This document shows, piece by piece, positions 1 to 5,986 of a DNA stretch of 6,958 bases. The notes under the pieces were generated by a model. It searched no databases. It saw only the letters and a program-made list of their open reading frames with translations, and was not told the DNA's origin. The first letter of the stretch is position 1; every line of letters starts with the position of its first letter. The DNA lies in the NCBI GenBank assembly GCA_023433985.1, contig JAEYTN010000130.1, forward strand, positions 1 to 6,958, in the 5' to 3' direction. Source of the DNA: Pseudomonadota bacterium. Lineage in GTDB: Bacteria > Pseudomonadota > Alphaproteobacteria > Rhizobiales > Devosiaceae. The translations under genes were made by a program, and so were the position numbers.

Positions 1-1028
1 GCGTGATCATCGCCAACATCCTCAACGTCTCGATGGACACCGTTGCCCAGCGCATCGTGAACAACGACTTCGACTCCGCGGTCGACATGCGTGCTCAGAT
101 CATCGGCAACATCCTGCAGCAGAACCCGGAAGTTCAGTCCTGGACCGGCACGGAATCCCCGTACGGCTACCTCGACTGGTGGCCGAACTCGCTGTGGATG
201 AACACCCAGCTCGAGCCCTACAACGATCCGAACGTCCGTAAGGCCGTCAGCCTCGCCATCAACCGCGACCTCATCAACGAGATCCTGTACGAAGGCGCGC
301 AGATCGCCACGATCTACCCGTTCCCGCTCTACCCGAACCTCCAGGCTTTCGCCGACTCCGACGCCGTCAAGGCCGAGCAGGCCAAGTACGAGCCTGGCAA
401 GTTCGATCCGGAAGCGAGCGCCAAGCTGATGCAGGATGCCGGCTGGGCCCTGAACGGCGACGGCCTGTGGGAGAAGGACGGCAAGACCTTCGACGCCACC
501 ATCCAGGCGTTCGAGAACATCCACGGCGACATCGCCCCGGTTCTGGCCGAGATGCTCCGCCAGGCTGGCTTCGATGCCAACGTGAACTTCGGTACCGACG
601 CCTACCAGAACATGGTGGACGGCAAGGCCGGGTTCTACATGTTCGGCCACGGCGCTTCGCTGTTCGACCCGTACGAGGCTCTGAACCTGTTCCATGGCCG
701 CTACTCGAGCGCCATCGGCACGGGTGCGGGCAACAACCGGTTCTCGCGCTACTCGAACCCCGAGTTCGACGCCATCCTCGACGAGATCGCTCCGCTGTCG
801 TCGGAAGATCCGAAGTTCATCGAAGGCGCCGCCAAGGCTCTGGGCATCTACTGGCGCGACACCATCGACGTGCCGGTCATCCAGTGGCTGCACCGCATCC
901 CGTACAACAACCACTACTGGACCAACTGGCCGTCGGCTTCGAACCCCGGCCTGGGTACCAATGGTGCGTTCTGGGCCCACACCGGCATGCTCGTCATCGC
1001 CGGCCTCCAGCCCACGGGCGCGCAGTAA
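1..1028 (+). CDS. ABC transporter substrate-binding protein, family 5 (C-terminal part, 5' truncated by window)
   Basis: This is the C-terminal 341 residues of a periplasmic solute-binding protein of the SBP_bac_5 (DppA/OppA-like) family. The reading frame is open through the window's left edge, so the first in-frame GTG at position 3 is not a real start. Full family members are about 500-650 residues, so the signal peptide and first lobe are missing. Seen: the conserved family segment DPNVRKAVSLAINRDLI (residues 75-91 of the fragment), the 'DPEASAKLMQDAGW...DG' segment (135-154) and a 'NPEFDAILDE' helix (252-261). Aromatic clusters (Trp47, Trp59, Trp60, Trp65; Trp295, Trp306, Trp309, Trp324) include a C-terminal YWTNWP motif. 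As I recall, Trp-rich ends of this kind occur in the cello- and xylo-oligosaccharide-binding members of family 5, where aromatic residues stack on sugars. It would deliver ligand to the permeases that follow. A sugar or sugar-acid ligand is inferred from this and from the downstream enzymes; a peptide ligand cannot be excluded. Confidence 0.93.
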   Translation, partial: VIIANILNVSMDTVAQRIVNNDFDSAVDMRAQIIGNILQQNPEVQSWTGTESPYGYLDWWPNSLWMNTQLEPYNDPNVRKAVSLAINRDLINEILYEGAQIATIYPFPLYPNLQAFADSDAVKAEQAKYEPGKFDPEASAKLMQDAGWALNGDGLWEKDGKTFDATIQAFENIHGDIAPVLAEMLRQAGFDANVNFGTDAYQNMVDGKAGFYMFGHGASLFDPYEALNLFHGRYSSAIGTGAGNNRFSRYSNPEFDAILDEIAPLSSEDPKFIEGAAKALGIYWRDTIDVPVIQWLHRIPYNNHYWTNWPSASNPGLGTNGAFWAHTGMLVIAGLQPTGAQ

Positions 1029-1037
1029 GCACGAACG

Positions 1038-1061
1038 GGGCGCGCGTCACGGCGCGCGCCC
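1038..1061 (+). other. GC-only intergenic hairpin after the binding-protein gene
   Basis: A perfect 9-bp inverted repeat (GGGCGCGCG at 1038-1046 with CGCGCGCCC at 1053-1061) encloses a 6-nt loop (TCACGG), starting 9 bases after the stop codon. No T-run follows, so it is not a classical intrinsic terminator. Hairpins in this position in ABC operons commonly protect the 3' end of the binding-protein message or reduce readthrough, so that binding protein outnumbers membrane components. That role is inferred here. Confidence 0.6.
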
Positions 1062-1068
1062 TCCTCGC

Positions 1069-1086
1069 CGACCTAACGATAGGTCG
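1069..1086 (+). other. Second intergenic hairpin, CGACCTA/TAGGTCG
   Basis: A perfect 7-bp inverted repeat (1069-1075 with 1080-1086) has a 4-nt loop ACGA. A short TTTT (1093-1096) lies 6 bases after the stem, too far for a textbook terminator. Together with the hairpin just upstream it fills most of the 96-base spacer before the first permease. It probably contributes to mRNA stability or partial termination; an operator dyad is an alternative. Confidence 0.45.
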
Positions 1087-1111
1087 CGAGCCTTTTGGGG
1101 CCTCGGCCATC

Positions 1112-1116
1112 GGGAA
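1112..1116 (+). promoter_or_regulatory. Weak ribosome binding site supporting the TTG start at 1125
   Basis: GGGAA lies 8 bases before TTG 1125, in an A/T-rich pocket (TCAATTGAATTT) that is rare in this GC-rich window and would keep the start unstructured. The earlier in-frame TTG at 1095 has no purine-rich site in front of it and sits right behind the second hairpin. Confidence 0.45.
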
Positions 1117-1124
1117 TCGCTCAA

Positions 1125-2123
1125 TTGAATTTCAAGATCATCGCCAAACGCCTGCTGTTCTTCGTTCTGGTGGTTTGGGCCGCATCGACCATCGTCTTCT
1201 TCGTCCCGCGGCTGTCGAGCCGTAACGCCATCCGCGAGCGCTTCGGCGAGCTCGCCCGTACCGGCGGCTTCTCCCCCGGTGACGTCGAAAAGCTCATCGC
1301 CTCGATGAACCAGCAGTTCGGCCTCGATAAGCCCTTGCTCGACCAGTACTGGCAGTACCTCAGCAACATCATCCATCTCGATTTCGGCTACTCGCTGTCG
1401 AAGTACCCGACCACCGTGACCGAGGTGATCGCGCAGTCGCTGCCCTGGACCATCGGGCTGCTGCTGGTCACGACCATTCTCAGTTTCGTCATCGGTACGC
1501 TGCTGGGCGCCATCTCGGCCTGGCCCAAGGCGCCCGGCTGGCTGCGCGGCATCGCGACCCCCTTCATCCTGCTCACCGGCGTGCCGCCCGTGATCATGGG
1601 CATCCTGCTGCTCTTCTTCATCGGTTTCCGCCTGCAGTGGCTGCCGCTGGGCGGCTCCTACTCCGTCGGCGTCGTGCCCAACTGGTCGTGGACTTTCTTC
1701 TTCGACCTCATGGAGCACCAGATCCTGCCGGCGCTGGCGCTGATCTTCGGCTCGCTGGGCGGCTGGGTGCTGTCCATGCGCGGCATGGGCGTCACCATCC
1801 AGGGCGAGGACTACGTGAACTTCGCCGAGCACAAGGGGCTCTCGGGCTTCACCATCTTTCGCGACTACTACCTGCGCAACGGCCTGCTCCCGCAGGTCAC
1901 CGGCCTCACCCTGGCGCTCGGCACCGTGGTGACCTCGGCGGTGATCGTGGAGAACCTCTTCGGCCTTCCGGGCATCGGCAAGGCGCTCGACCTTGCCATC
2001 CGCGCCAACGACTTCCCCGTGATCTATGGCATCGTGATTTTCATCACCATCGCCATCGCGGGCATGATGCTGCTGCTCGAGTTCCTCTACCCCATCCTCG
2101 ACCCGCGCATCCGGAACAGCTAA
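1125..2123 (+). CDS. ABC transporter permease, DppB/OppB type
   Basis: A 332-residue inner-membrane permease of the binding-protein-dependent transport family, first of two that form the membrane channel. Seen: an N-terminal membrane segment (about residues 8-28) preceded by a basic MNFKIIAKR start, a periplasmic loop (about 30-100) with the family-typical 'LDFGYS' before the second helix, and further hydrophobic segments near 107-132, 145-168, 199-218, 260-276 and 299-322. The cytoplasmic EAA coupling loop is at 228-256 (GEDYVNFAEHKGLSGFTIFR and following), and the conserved 'ENLFGLPGIGKAL' block at 276-288. Length is normal for DppB-like proteins. The start is taken as TTG 1125, which gives the usual short DppB N-terminus and has GGGAA upstream; starting at TTG 1095 would add ten residues unlike the family. 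It is followed by the second permease after 10 bases, with that gene's Shine-Dalgarno overlapping this stop codon, so the pair is translationally coupled. Confidence 0.93.
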   Translation: MNFKIIAKRLLFFVLVVWAASTIVFFVPRLSSRNAIRERFGELARTGGFSPGDVEKLIASMNQQFGLDKPLLDQYWQYLSNIIHLDFGYSLSKYPTTVTEVIAQSLPWTIGLLLVTTILSFVIGTLLGAISAWPKAPGWLRGIATPFILLTGVPPVIMGILLLFFIGFRLQWLPLGGSYSVGVVPNWSWTFFFDLMEHQILPALALIFGSLGGWVLSMRGMGVTIQGEDYVNFAEHKGLSGFTIFRDYYLRNGLLPQVTGLTLALGTVVTSAVIVENLFGLPGIGKALDLAIRANDFPVIYGIVIFITIAIAGMMLLLEFLYPILDPRIRNS

Positions 2124-2133
2124 GGAGAGCCCC

Positions 2134-3045
2134 ATGACGACCACGACTTTGGCCGCTGGCGCCGAGCCTCAGGCGCTTCGACAGCCTTCCAGCTTCGAAC
2201 TCTTCCTGCGCTACATGCGCCGCAACAAGGGCCTGGCGATCGGGGTGATCATCCTCGTCGCCCTCACCCTGTTCACCGTCATCGGCCTGCTTGTGGTCAA
2301 TCCCAAGCACGCCTATCCGCTGGCCGCCGCCCTCAAGCAGCCGCCGAGCCTGAAATATCCCTTCGGCACCGATTTCTTCGGCCGCAACCTGCTTGTCGCC
2401 ATGGTCATCGGCCTGTGGCAGACGGCGCTGATCGGCCTGCTCGCCGGCGGCATCGGCACCGCCATCGGCGTGGTGCTCGGCTTCACCTCCGCCTATTTCG
2501 GCGGCTGGATCGATGCGGTGATCCGCACCATCTGCCAGATCCTCACCCCCATCCCGGTGCTGCTGATCCAGGTCGTGGTGGCGGGCTCGCTCGATAAGCG
2601 CGACGTCACCATCTACACCATGGCCGTCATCGTCGCGATGCTGGCCTGGATGGGCCCCACTCTCGTGGTGCGCGCCCAGGTGATGACCATGAAGGAACGA
2701 CAGTTCGTGGCGGTCGCCAAGCTGTCGGGCGTCTCGGACATGGGCATCATCTTCAAGGAGATCCTGCCTAACCTGCTGCCCTTCATCGCCGCGGCCTTTG
2801 TGGGCCAGGTGTTCTCGGCGGTGTTCGCCTCGTTCTACCTCGCCGTGCTGGGCCTCGGCCCGCTGCGCGAACCGCTGATCGGCAACCTGATCTGGGCCGC
2901 CCAGAGCCAGGGCGCCTTCTTCAACGGTTGGTGGTGGTGGCCGCTCATCCCCGCCTTCGCCATGATCCTCATCCTCGGCGCCCTGGCGCTCGTCAACATG
3001 GGCCTCGACGAACTGGCCAACCCGCGCGTGAGGCGGACTGAATGA
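2134..3045 (+). CDS. ABC transporter permease, DppC/OppC type
   Basis: A 303-residue inner-membrane permease and partner of the preceding DppB-like subunit. Seen: a cytoplasmic N-terminus (1-30), membrane helix 1 (about 33-55), the DppC-family signature YPFGTDFFGRN (75-85), hydrophobic segments near 92-118, 137-151, 161-178, 217-240 and 270-290, and the EAA coupling loop at 187-215 (KERQFVAVAKLSGVSDMGII and following). It has the conserved C-terminal 'DELANPRVRR'. A run of four Trp residues (266-269) precedes the last helix; an aromatic-rich 'WWWxP' here is common in the family. The ATG has a strong AGGAG (2123-2127) six bases upstream. Its TGA overlaps the start of the next gene in an ATGA, which implies translational coupling to the ATPase. 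Subunit type is clear; substrate cannot be read from this protein. Confidence 0.94.
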   Translation: MTTTTLAAGAEPQALRQPSSFELFLRYMRRNKGLAIGVIILVALTLFTVIGLLVVNPKHAYPLAAALKQPPSLKYPFGTDFFGRNLLVAMVIGLWQTALIGLLAGGIGTAIGVVLGFTSAYFGGWIDAVIRTICQILTPIPVLLIQVVVAGSLDKRDVTIYTMAVIVAMLAWMGPTLVVRAQVMTMKERQFVAVAKLSGVSDMGIIFKEILPNLLPFIAAAFVGQVFSAVFASFYLAVLGLGPLREPLIGNLIWAAQSQGAFFNGWWWWPLIPAFAMILILGALALVNMGLDELANPRVRRTE

Positions 3046-4082
3046 CTATCGACACTACTCCCGCCCGCATCAAGAAGCCGGGCAGCGCCAACGCCAACGT
3101 CACCGAGCCGGTGCTCCGCGTCGAAGGGCTCGAGGTCACCTATTACACCGACCTCGGCCGCGCCAAGGCGCTCGACAATGTCGGCTTCACCCTCAACTCG
3201 GGCGAGAAGCTCGGCATGGTGGGCGAATCAGGCTCGGGCAAGTCCACCATGGCGCTCGCCATGATGCGCATGATCAAGCCGCCTGGCCGCATCGAGGGCG
3301 GCAAGGTGATCGTCGGCGGCACCGACCTGATGGCGCTCACCGAAGACGGCATGCGCAAGGCTCGCCTCAACAAGATCGCCTACATCCCGCAGGGCGCGAT
3401 GAACTCGCTCAACCCGGTGATGCGCATCGGCTCGCAGATGTCCGACGCCATCCGCGCCCACGTGAAGGGCGAGGGCAAGTCGGCCATCGAGGATCGGATC
3501 GCCCATGCCCTCCGCTCGGTGGATCTCGATCCCAGCGTTGCCCGCATGTACGCCCACGAGCTGTCGGGCGGCATGAAGCAGCGCGTCTGCATCGCCATCG
3601 GCATCCTGCTGCAGCCCCATGTCATCATCGCCGACGAGCCGACCTCGGCCCTCGACGTGGTGACGCAGCGCCAGGTGATGGAAACCATCAACCGCGTGCA
3701 GTCCGAGATCAACGCCGCCGTCATCCTCATCGGCCACGACATGGGCCTGATGGCCCAGGCGGTCGACAAGGTGGCGGTGATGTATGCCGGCCGGCTGGTC
3801 GAGCTCTCGACGGTGCGCGAGATGTTCACCGATCCCAAGCACCCCTACTCGCAGGCGCTGATCAGCTCGCTGCCCAACCTCGACAACAAGGGCGTGTTCC
3901 AGGGCATCCCGGGCCTCGCCCCGTCGCTGCTGCGGCTGCCCTCGGGCTGCGCCTTCCACCCGCGTTGCCCGTATGGCCAGCGCGAGCTGCAGCGCTCGGT
4001 CCGCCCCGAGCCGATCACCCTGCCGGGCGGCCGCATGGTGGCCTGCCACCTCTACTCCGAAGAAGGCCACGCACATGAGTAA
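3042..4082 (+). CDS. ABC transporter ATP-binding protein, DppD/OppD type
   Basis: A 346-residue cytoplasmic ATPase, one half of the heterodimer that drives the two permeases. Seen in order: Walker A GESGSGKST (61-69), Q-loop Gln117 in IPQGAMNSLNP (115-125), signature LSGGMKQR (174-181), Walker B VIIADEP (194-200), D-loop SALD (202-205) and the H-loop His in IGHDMG (230-235). All catalytic elements are intact. The C-terminal oligopeptide-transporter tail is present (GCAFHPRCPYG, 302-312; ACHLY, 334-338). It keeps Cys303, Cys309 and Cys335, but the usual third Cys position is Leu316. In some DppD-type proteins this four-Cys tail is reported to bind an iron-sulfur cluster, which would be impaired here. 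The start overlaps the previous stop (ATGA), with GAGG upstream. The gene overlaps the next ATPase by 8 bases. Q-loop wording differs from the peptide-type 'QDPMTSLNP', in line with a non-peptide clade (inference). Confidence 0.95.
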   Translation: MTIDTTPARIKKPGSANANVTEPVLRVEGLEVTYYTDLGRAKALDNVGFTLNSGEKLGMVGESGSGKSTMALAMMRMIKPPGRIEGGKVIVGGTDLMALTEDGMRKARLNKIAYIPQGAMNSLNPVMRIGSQMSDAIRAHVKGEGKSAIEDRIAHALRSVDLDPSVARMYAHELSGGMKQRVCIAIGILLQPHVIIADEPTSALDVVTQRQVMETINRVQSEINAAVILIGHDMGLMAQAVDKVAVMYAGRLVELSTVREMFTDPKHPYSQALISSLPNLDNKGVFQGIPGLAPSLLRLPSGCAFHPRCPYGQRELQRSVRPEPITLPGGRMVACHLYSEEGHAHE

Positions 4083-4911
4083 GAACCTGCTCGAGATCCG
4101 CAACGTCTCGAAGGTCTACCAGCGCGGCCTGCTGAGCCAGAAGGCCACGGTCGCGCTCAAGGAGTATTCGCTGACGCTGCCCGAGGATGACCCGTCGATC
4201 CTGACGGTTGCCGGCGAGTCCGGTTCGGGCAAGACCACTCTCGCCATGCTGCTGCTGGGCTTCATCACGCCCACCACCGGCGAGATCATCTACCGCGGCA
4301 AGAATATCAACATGCTGGAAGGCAAGGAGCGCCTCGCCTACCGGCGCGAAGTCCAGGCCGTGTTCCAGGACCCCTTCGCGGTGTTCAACCCGTTCTATAC
4401 GGTCGATCACCTGCTGACGGTGCCGATCCGGCATTTCAAGCTGGCCAGGAACCGCGCCGAGGCGAGGAACAAGATGGAGGAGGCGCTGACCTCGGTCGGC
4501 CTCCGTCCCGAGGACGTGCTCGGCCGCTTCCCGCATCAGCTGTCGGGCGGCCAGCGCCAGCGCATCAACGTCGCCCGCGCCCTGCTGCTGAAGCCGCGCC
4601 TGCTGATCGCCGACGAGCCGGTATCGATGGTGGATGCCTCGCTGCGCGCCAATATCCTCGAGTCGCTGCGCAACCTGCACCGCGACCACGGCGTCACCAT
4701 CATCTACATCACCCATGACCTCACCACGGCCTATCACGTGGCCGACAACATCATCGTGCTCTACAAGGGCGACGTGGTGGAAAAGGGTGACGTCGAAAGC
4801 GTGATCCGCAACCCGCAGCACTCCTATACTCGGCTGCTGGTCGACTCGATCCCGTGGCCCAACCTCGACAAGAAGTGGGGCGAGCCACTCAGCCCGCGCG
4901 AAACCGTGTAG
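4075..4911 (+). CDS. ABC transporter ATP-binding protein, DppF/OppF type (short form)
   Basis: A 278-residue cytoplasmic ATPase, second half of the heterodimer. Seen: Walker A GESGSGKTT (47-55), Q-loop VFQDPFAVFNP (96-106), signature LSGGQRQR (156-163), Walker B LLIADEP (176-182), D-loop SMVDAS (184-189) and H-loop ITHD (212-215). All are intact. The protein ends soon after the 'NPQHSYTRLLVDSIP' helix (246-260). It therefore lacks the Cys-containing C-terminal tail found in full-length OppF/DppF proteins of about 320-340 residues. The stop is clean and no tail-like coding follows in another frame, so this looks like a natural short form rather than a frameshift. The start is ATG 4075, with AGAAGG (4061-4066) eight bases upstream and 8 bases of overlap with the preceding gene. 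The frame stays open further upstream, but that is the shadow of the first ATPase. It is last of the transporter block. Confidence 0.94.
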   Translation: MSKNLLEIRNVSKVYQRGLLSQKATVALKEYSLTLPEDDPSILTVAGESGSGKTTLAMLLLGFITPTTGEIIYRGKNINMLEGKERLAYRREVQAVFQDPFAVFNPFYTVDHLLTVPIRHFKLARNRAEARNKMEEALTSVGLRPEDVLGRFPHQLSGGQRQRINVARALLLKPRLLIADEPVSMVDASLRANILESLRNLHRDHGVTIIYITHDLTTAYHVADNIIVLYKGDVVEKGDVESVIRNPQHSYTRLLVDSIPWPNLDKKWGEPLSPRETV

Positions 4912-4932
4912 TATCCGCCGCAATCCATTCGA

Positions 4933-4957
4933 CCGGGCACGTCATCGACGTGCCCGG
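4933..4957 (+). terminator. 11-bp perfect hairpin after the transporter genes (weak terminator or attenuator)
   Basis: CCGGGCACGTC (4933-4943) pairs perfectly with GACGTGCCCGG (4947-4957) around a 3-nt loop ATC. It begins 21 bases after the last ATPase stop and is followed by ATTTCC, so there are only three T's. The stem is strong enough to be the stem of an inefficient intrinsic terminator that lets part of transcription continue into the dehydratase gene. Because the dyad is so symmetric, an operator for a dimeric regulator is an alternative reading. Confidence 0.5.
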
Positions 4958-4964
4958 ATTTCCA

Positions 4965-4982
4965 TGGTGGCTTCGGCCGCCA
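4965..4982 (+). other. UUCG-tetraloop hairpin in the leader of the dehydratase gene
   Basis: TGGTGGC (4965-4971) pairs with GCCGCCA (4976-4982), with one G-U pair, around a C(UUCG)G loop, one of the most stable RNA tetraloops known. It ends 24 bases before the chosen ATG and follows the 11-bp hairpin after only 7 bases. It argues against translation starting upstream of about 4990. It may set message stability or enzyme-to-transporter ratio; no function is proven. Confidence 0.5.
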
Positions 4983-5006
4983 GCCTCCAACTGCCAAGTG
5001 AAGAAA

Positions 5007-5975
5007 ATGCTCGAGATCGCCGAGGTCATTCCTCCCAAGTATTCCCCCGTCTGGAAGCTCGCCAAGCAGTGCGGTGTCGACCTCGCCGTCGCGGGCCTGC
5101 CCTTCGATACCTTGCAGGCCGGGGAGCGCGTCTCGTCGCTCTCGGCGCTGCAGCGCATGAAGGACGAGTATGTGAAGGGCGGGTTCGACATCCGCGTCAT
5201 CGAGGCCCGTCCGCCGCTCAACAAGGCCAAGCGCGGCCTCGAGGGCCGTGACGAGGAGATCGACGTTGTCTGCGAGCTCATCACCAACATGGGCAAGCTC
5301 GGCATCCCGGTGTGGTGCTACGAGTGGATGACCGATTTCAACTGGGTGCGCACCAACATGGCGTTGCCCAGCCGCGGCGGCTCGGTGGTCACCGCTTTCA
5401 ATCTCGACGACGTGCCCGACACCATCACCTCGAACCCGCCCATCTCCGAGGAAAAGCTCTGGGAGACGCTGGAATACTTCCTGCGCCGCGTCCTCCCCGT
5501 CGCCGAAAAGGCCGGCGTCAAGCTCTCCATGCACCCCGATGATCCGCCTATCACCCCGATCAAGGGCGTCTCGCGCATCATGCGCTCGATCCCCAACTAC
5601 CAGCGCCTCGTCGACATGCTGCCGTCGGACTACAACACCATCACGCTGTGCCAGGGCAACTTCACCCTGATGACCGACGACCTGCCCTCCGTCATCCGCA
5701 AGTTCGGCAACCAGAAGAAGATCAGCTTCGTCCACTTCCGCGACGTCGCGGGCGTGCCGACAAACTTCCACGAGACGTGGCACGACGCCGGCAAGACCGA
5801 CATGCTTGCGACCATGAAGGCCTACAAGGACATCGATTTCGACGGCGTGCTGCGCCCCGACCATGTTCCCACCGTCGAAGGCGACAGCAACGAGAACGCC
5901 GGCTACTCGGCCTTTGGCCGTCTCTACGCCATCGGCTACATCCGCGGCCTGCACGAAGCCGTCTACGCGAAATAA
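5007..5975 (+). CDS. Mannonate dehydratase (UxuA) family protein, short form
   Basis: A 322-residue cytoplasmic TIM-barrel enzyme of the UxuA family, whose known member removes water from D-mannonate to give 2-keto-3-deoxygluconate in hexuronate breakdown. The four expected metal ligands are all visible: His176 in MHPDDPP (175-181), Cys215 in LCQGN (214-218), His243 in FVHFRD (241-246) and Asp285 in RPDH (283-286). Family blocks 'CYEWMTDFNWVRTN' (104-117), 'FHETWHDAG' (254-262) and 'NAGYSAFGRL' (297-306) also match. Compared with E. coli UxuA (394 residues, from memory), about 60 residues are missing between the WxRT block and HPDDPP, which accounts for most of the length difference. The start is set at ATG 5007, after AGTGAAGAAA; GTG 4998 is the alternative. 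The Shine-Dalgarno is weak and two hairpins precede it. Family membership is firm; mannonate itself as substrate is probable, not shown. A symbol is withheld because of the divergence. Confidence 0.85.
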   Translation: MLEIAEVIPPKYSPVWKLAKQCGVDLAVAGLPFDTLQAGERVSSLSALQRMKDEYVKGGFDIRVIEARPPLNKAKRGLEGRDEEIDVVCELITNMGKLGIPVWCYEWMTDFNWVRTNMALPSRGGSVVTAFNLDDVPDTITSNPPISEEKLWETLEYFLRRVLPVAEKAGVKLSMHPDDPPITPIKGVSRIMRSIPNYQRLVDMLPSDYNTITLCQGNFTLMTDDLPSVIRKFGNQKKISFVHFRDVAGVPTNFHETWHDAGKTDMLATMKAYKDIDFDGVLRPDHVPTVEGDSNENAGYSAFGRLYAIGYIRGLHEAVYAK

Positions 5976-5986
5976 GGTTTGCTGAA

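Noticed and set aside
1121..1128. TCAATTGA palindrome as a regulator site
   Set aside because: Eight bases is too short to claim an operator, and the site coincides with the permease start codon, which explains the A/T richness.
1047..2144. Long open frame of 365 codons on the - strand opposite the first permease
   Set aside because: Its translation is a low-complexity, His/Asp/Glu/Gly/Arg-rich mix without a recognisable domain, and it lies exactly opposite a clear permease. Such frames are expected opposite GC-rich genes.
2925..2942. Short GGT/TGG repeat run in the second permease
   Set aside because: It encodes the WWWW of a family-typical aromatic stretch and is explained by the protein; it is not a separate repeat element.
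3973..4074. Upstream extension of the second ATPase frame
   Set aside because: The 34 extra residues overlap the first ATPase and have the Ala/Ser/Pro/Arg-rich look of an out-of-frame shadow. ATG 4075 has a proper ribosome binding site and gives the normal family N-terminus.
4854..5006. Longer dehydratase start at ATG 4854
   Set aside because: It would overlap the second ATPase by 58 bases, and the added residues are unlike the family. Two strong hairpins lie between it and the conserved start.
4824..5954. Open frame of 376 codons on the - strand opposite the dehydratase
   Set aside because: It is a composition artefact opposite a gene with all family motifs. Similar - strand frames opposite the ATPases (3228-4103, 4015-4923) and the SDR (5963-6805) were rejected for the same reason.
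5648..5986. Upstream extension of the SDR frame inside the dehydratase gene
   Set aside because: The added 113 residues are an Arg/Pro-rich shadow. The Rossmann fold begins right at ATG 5987.
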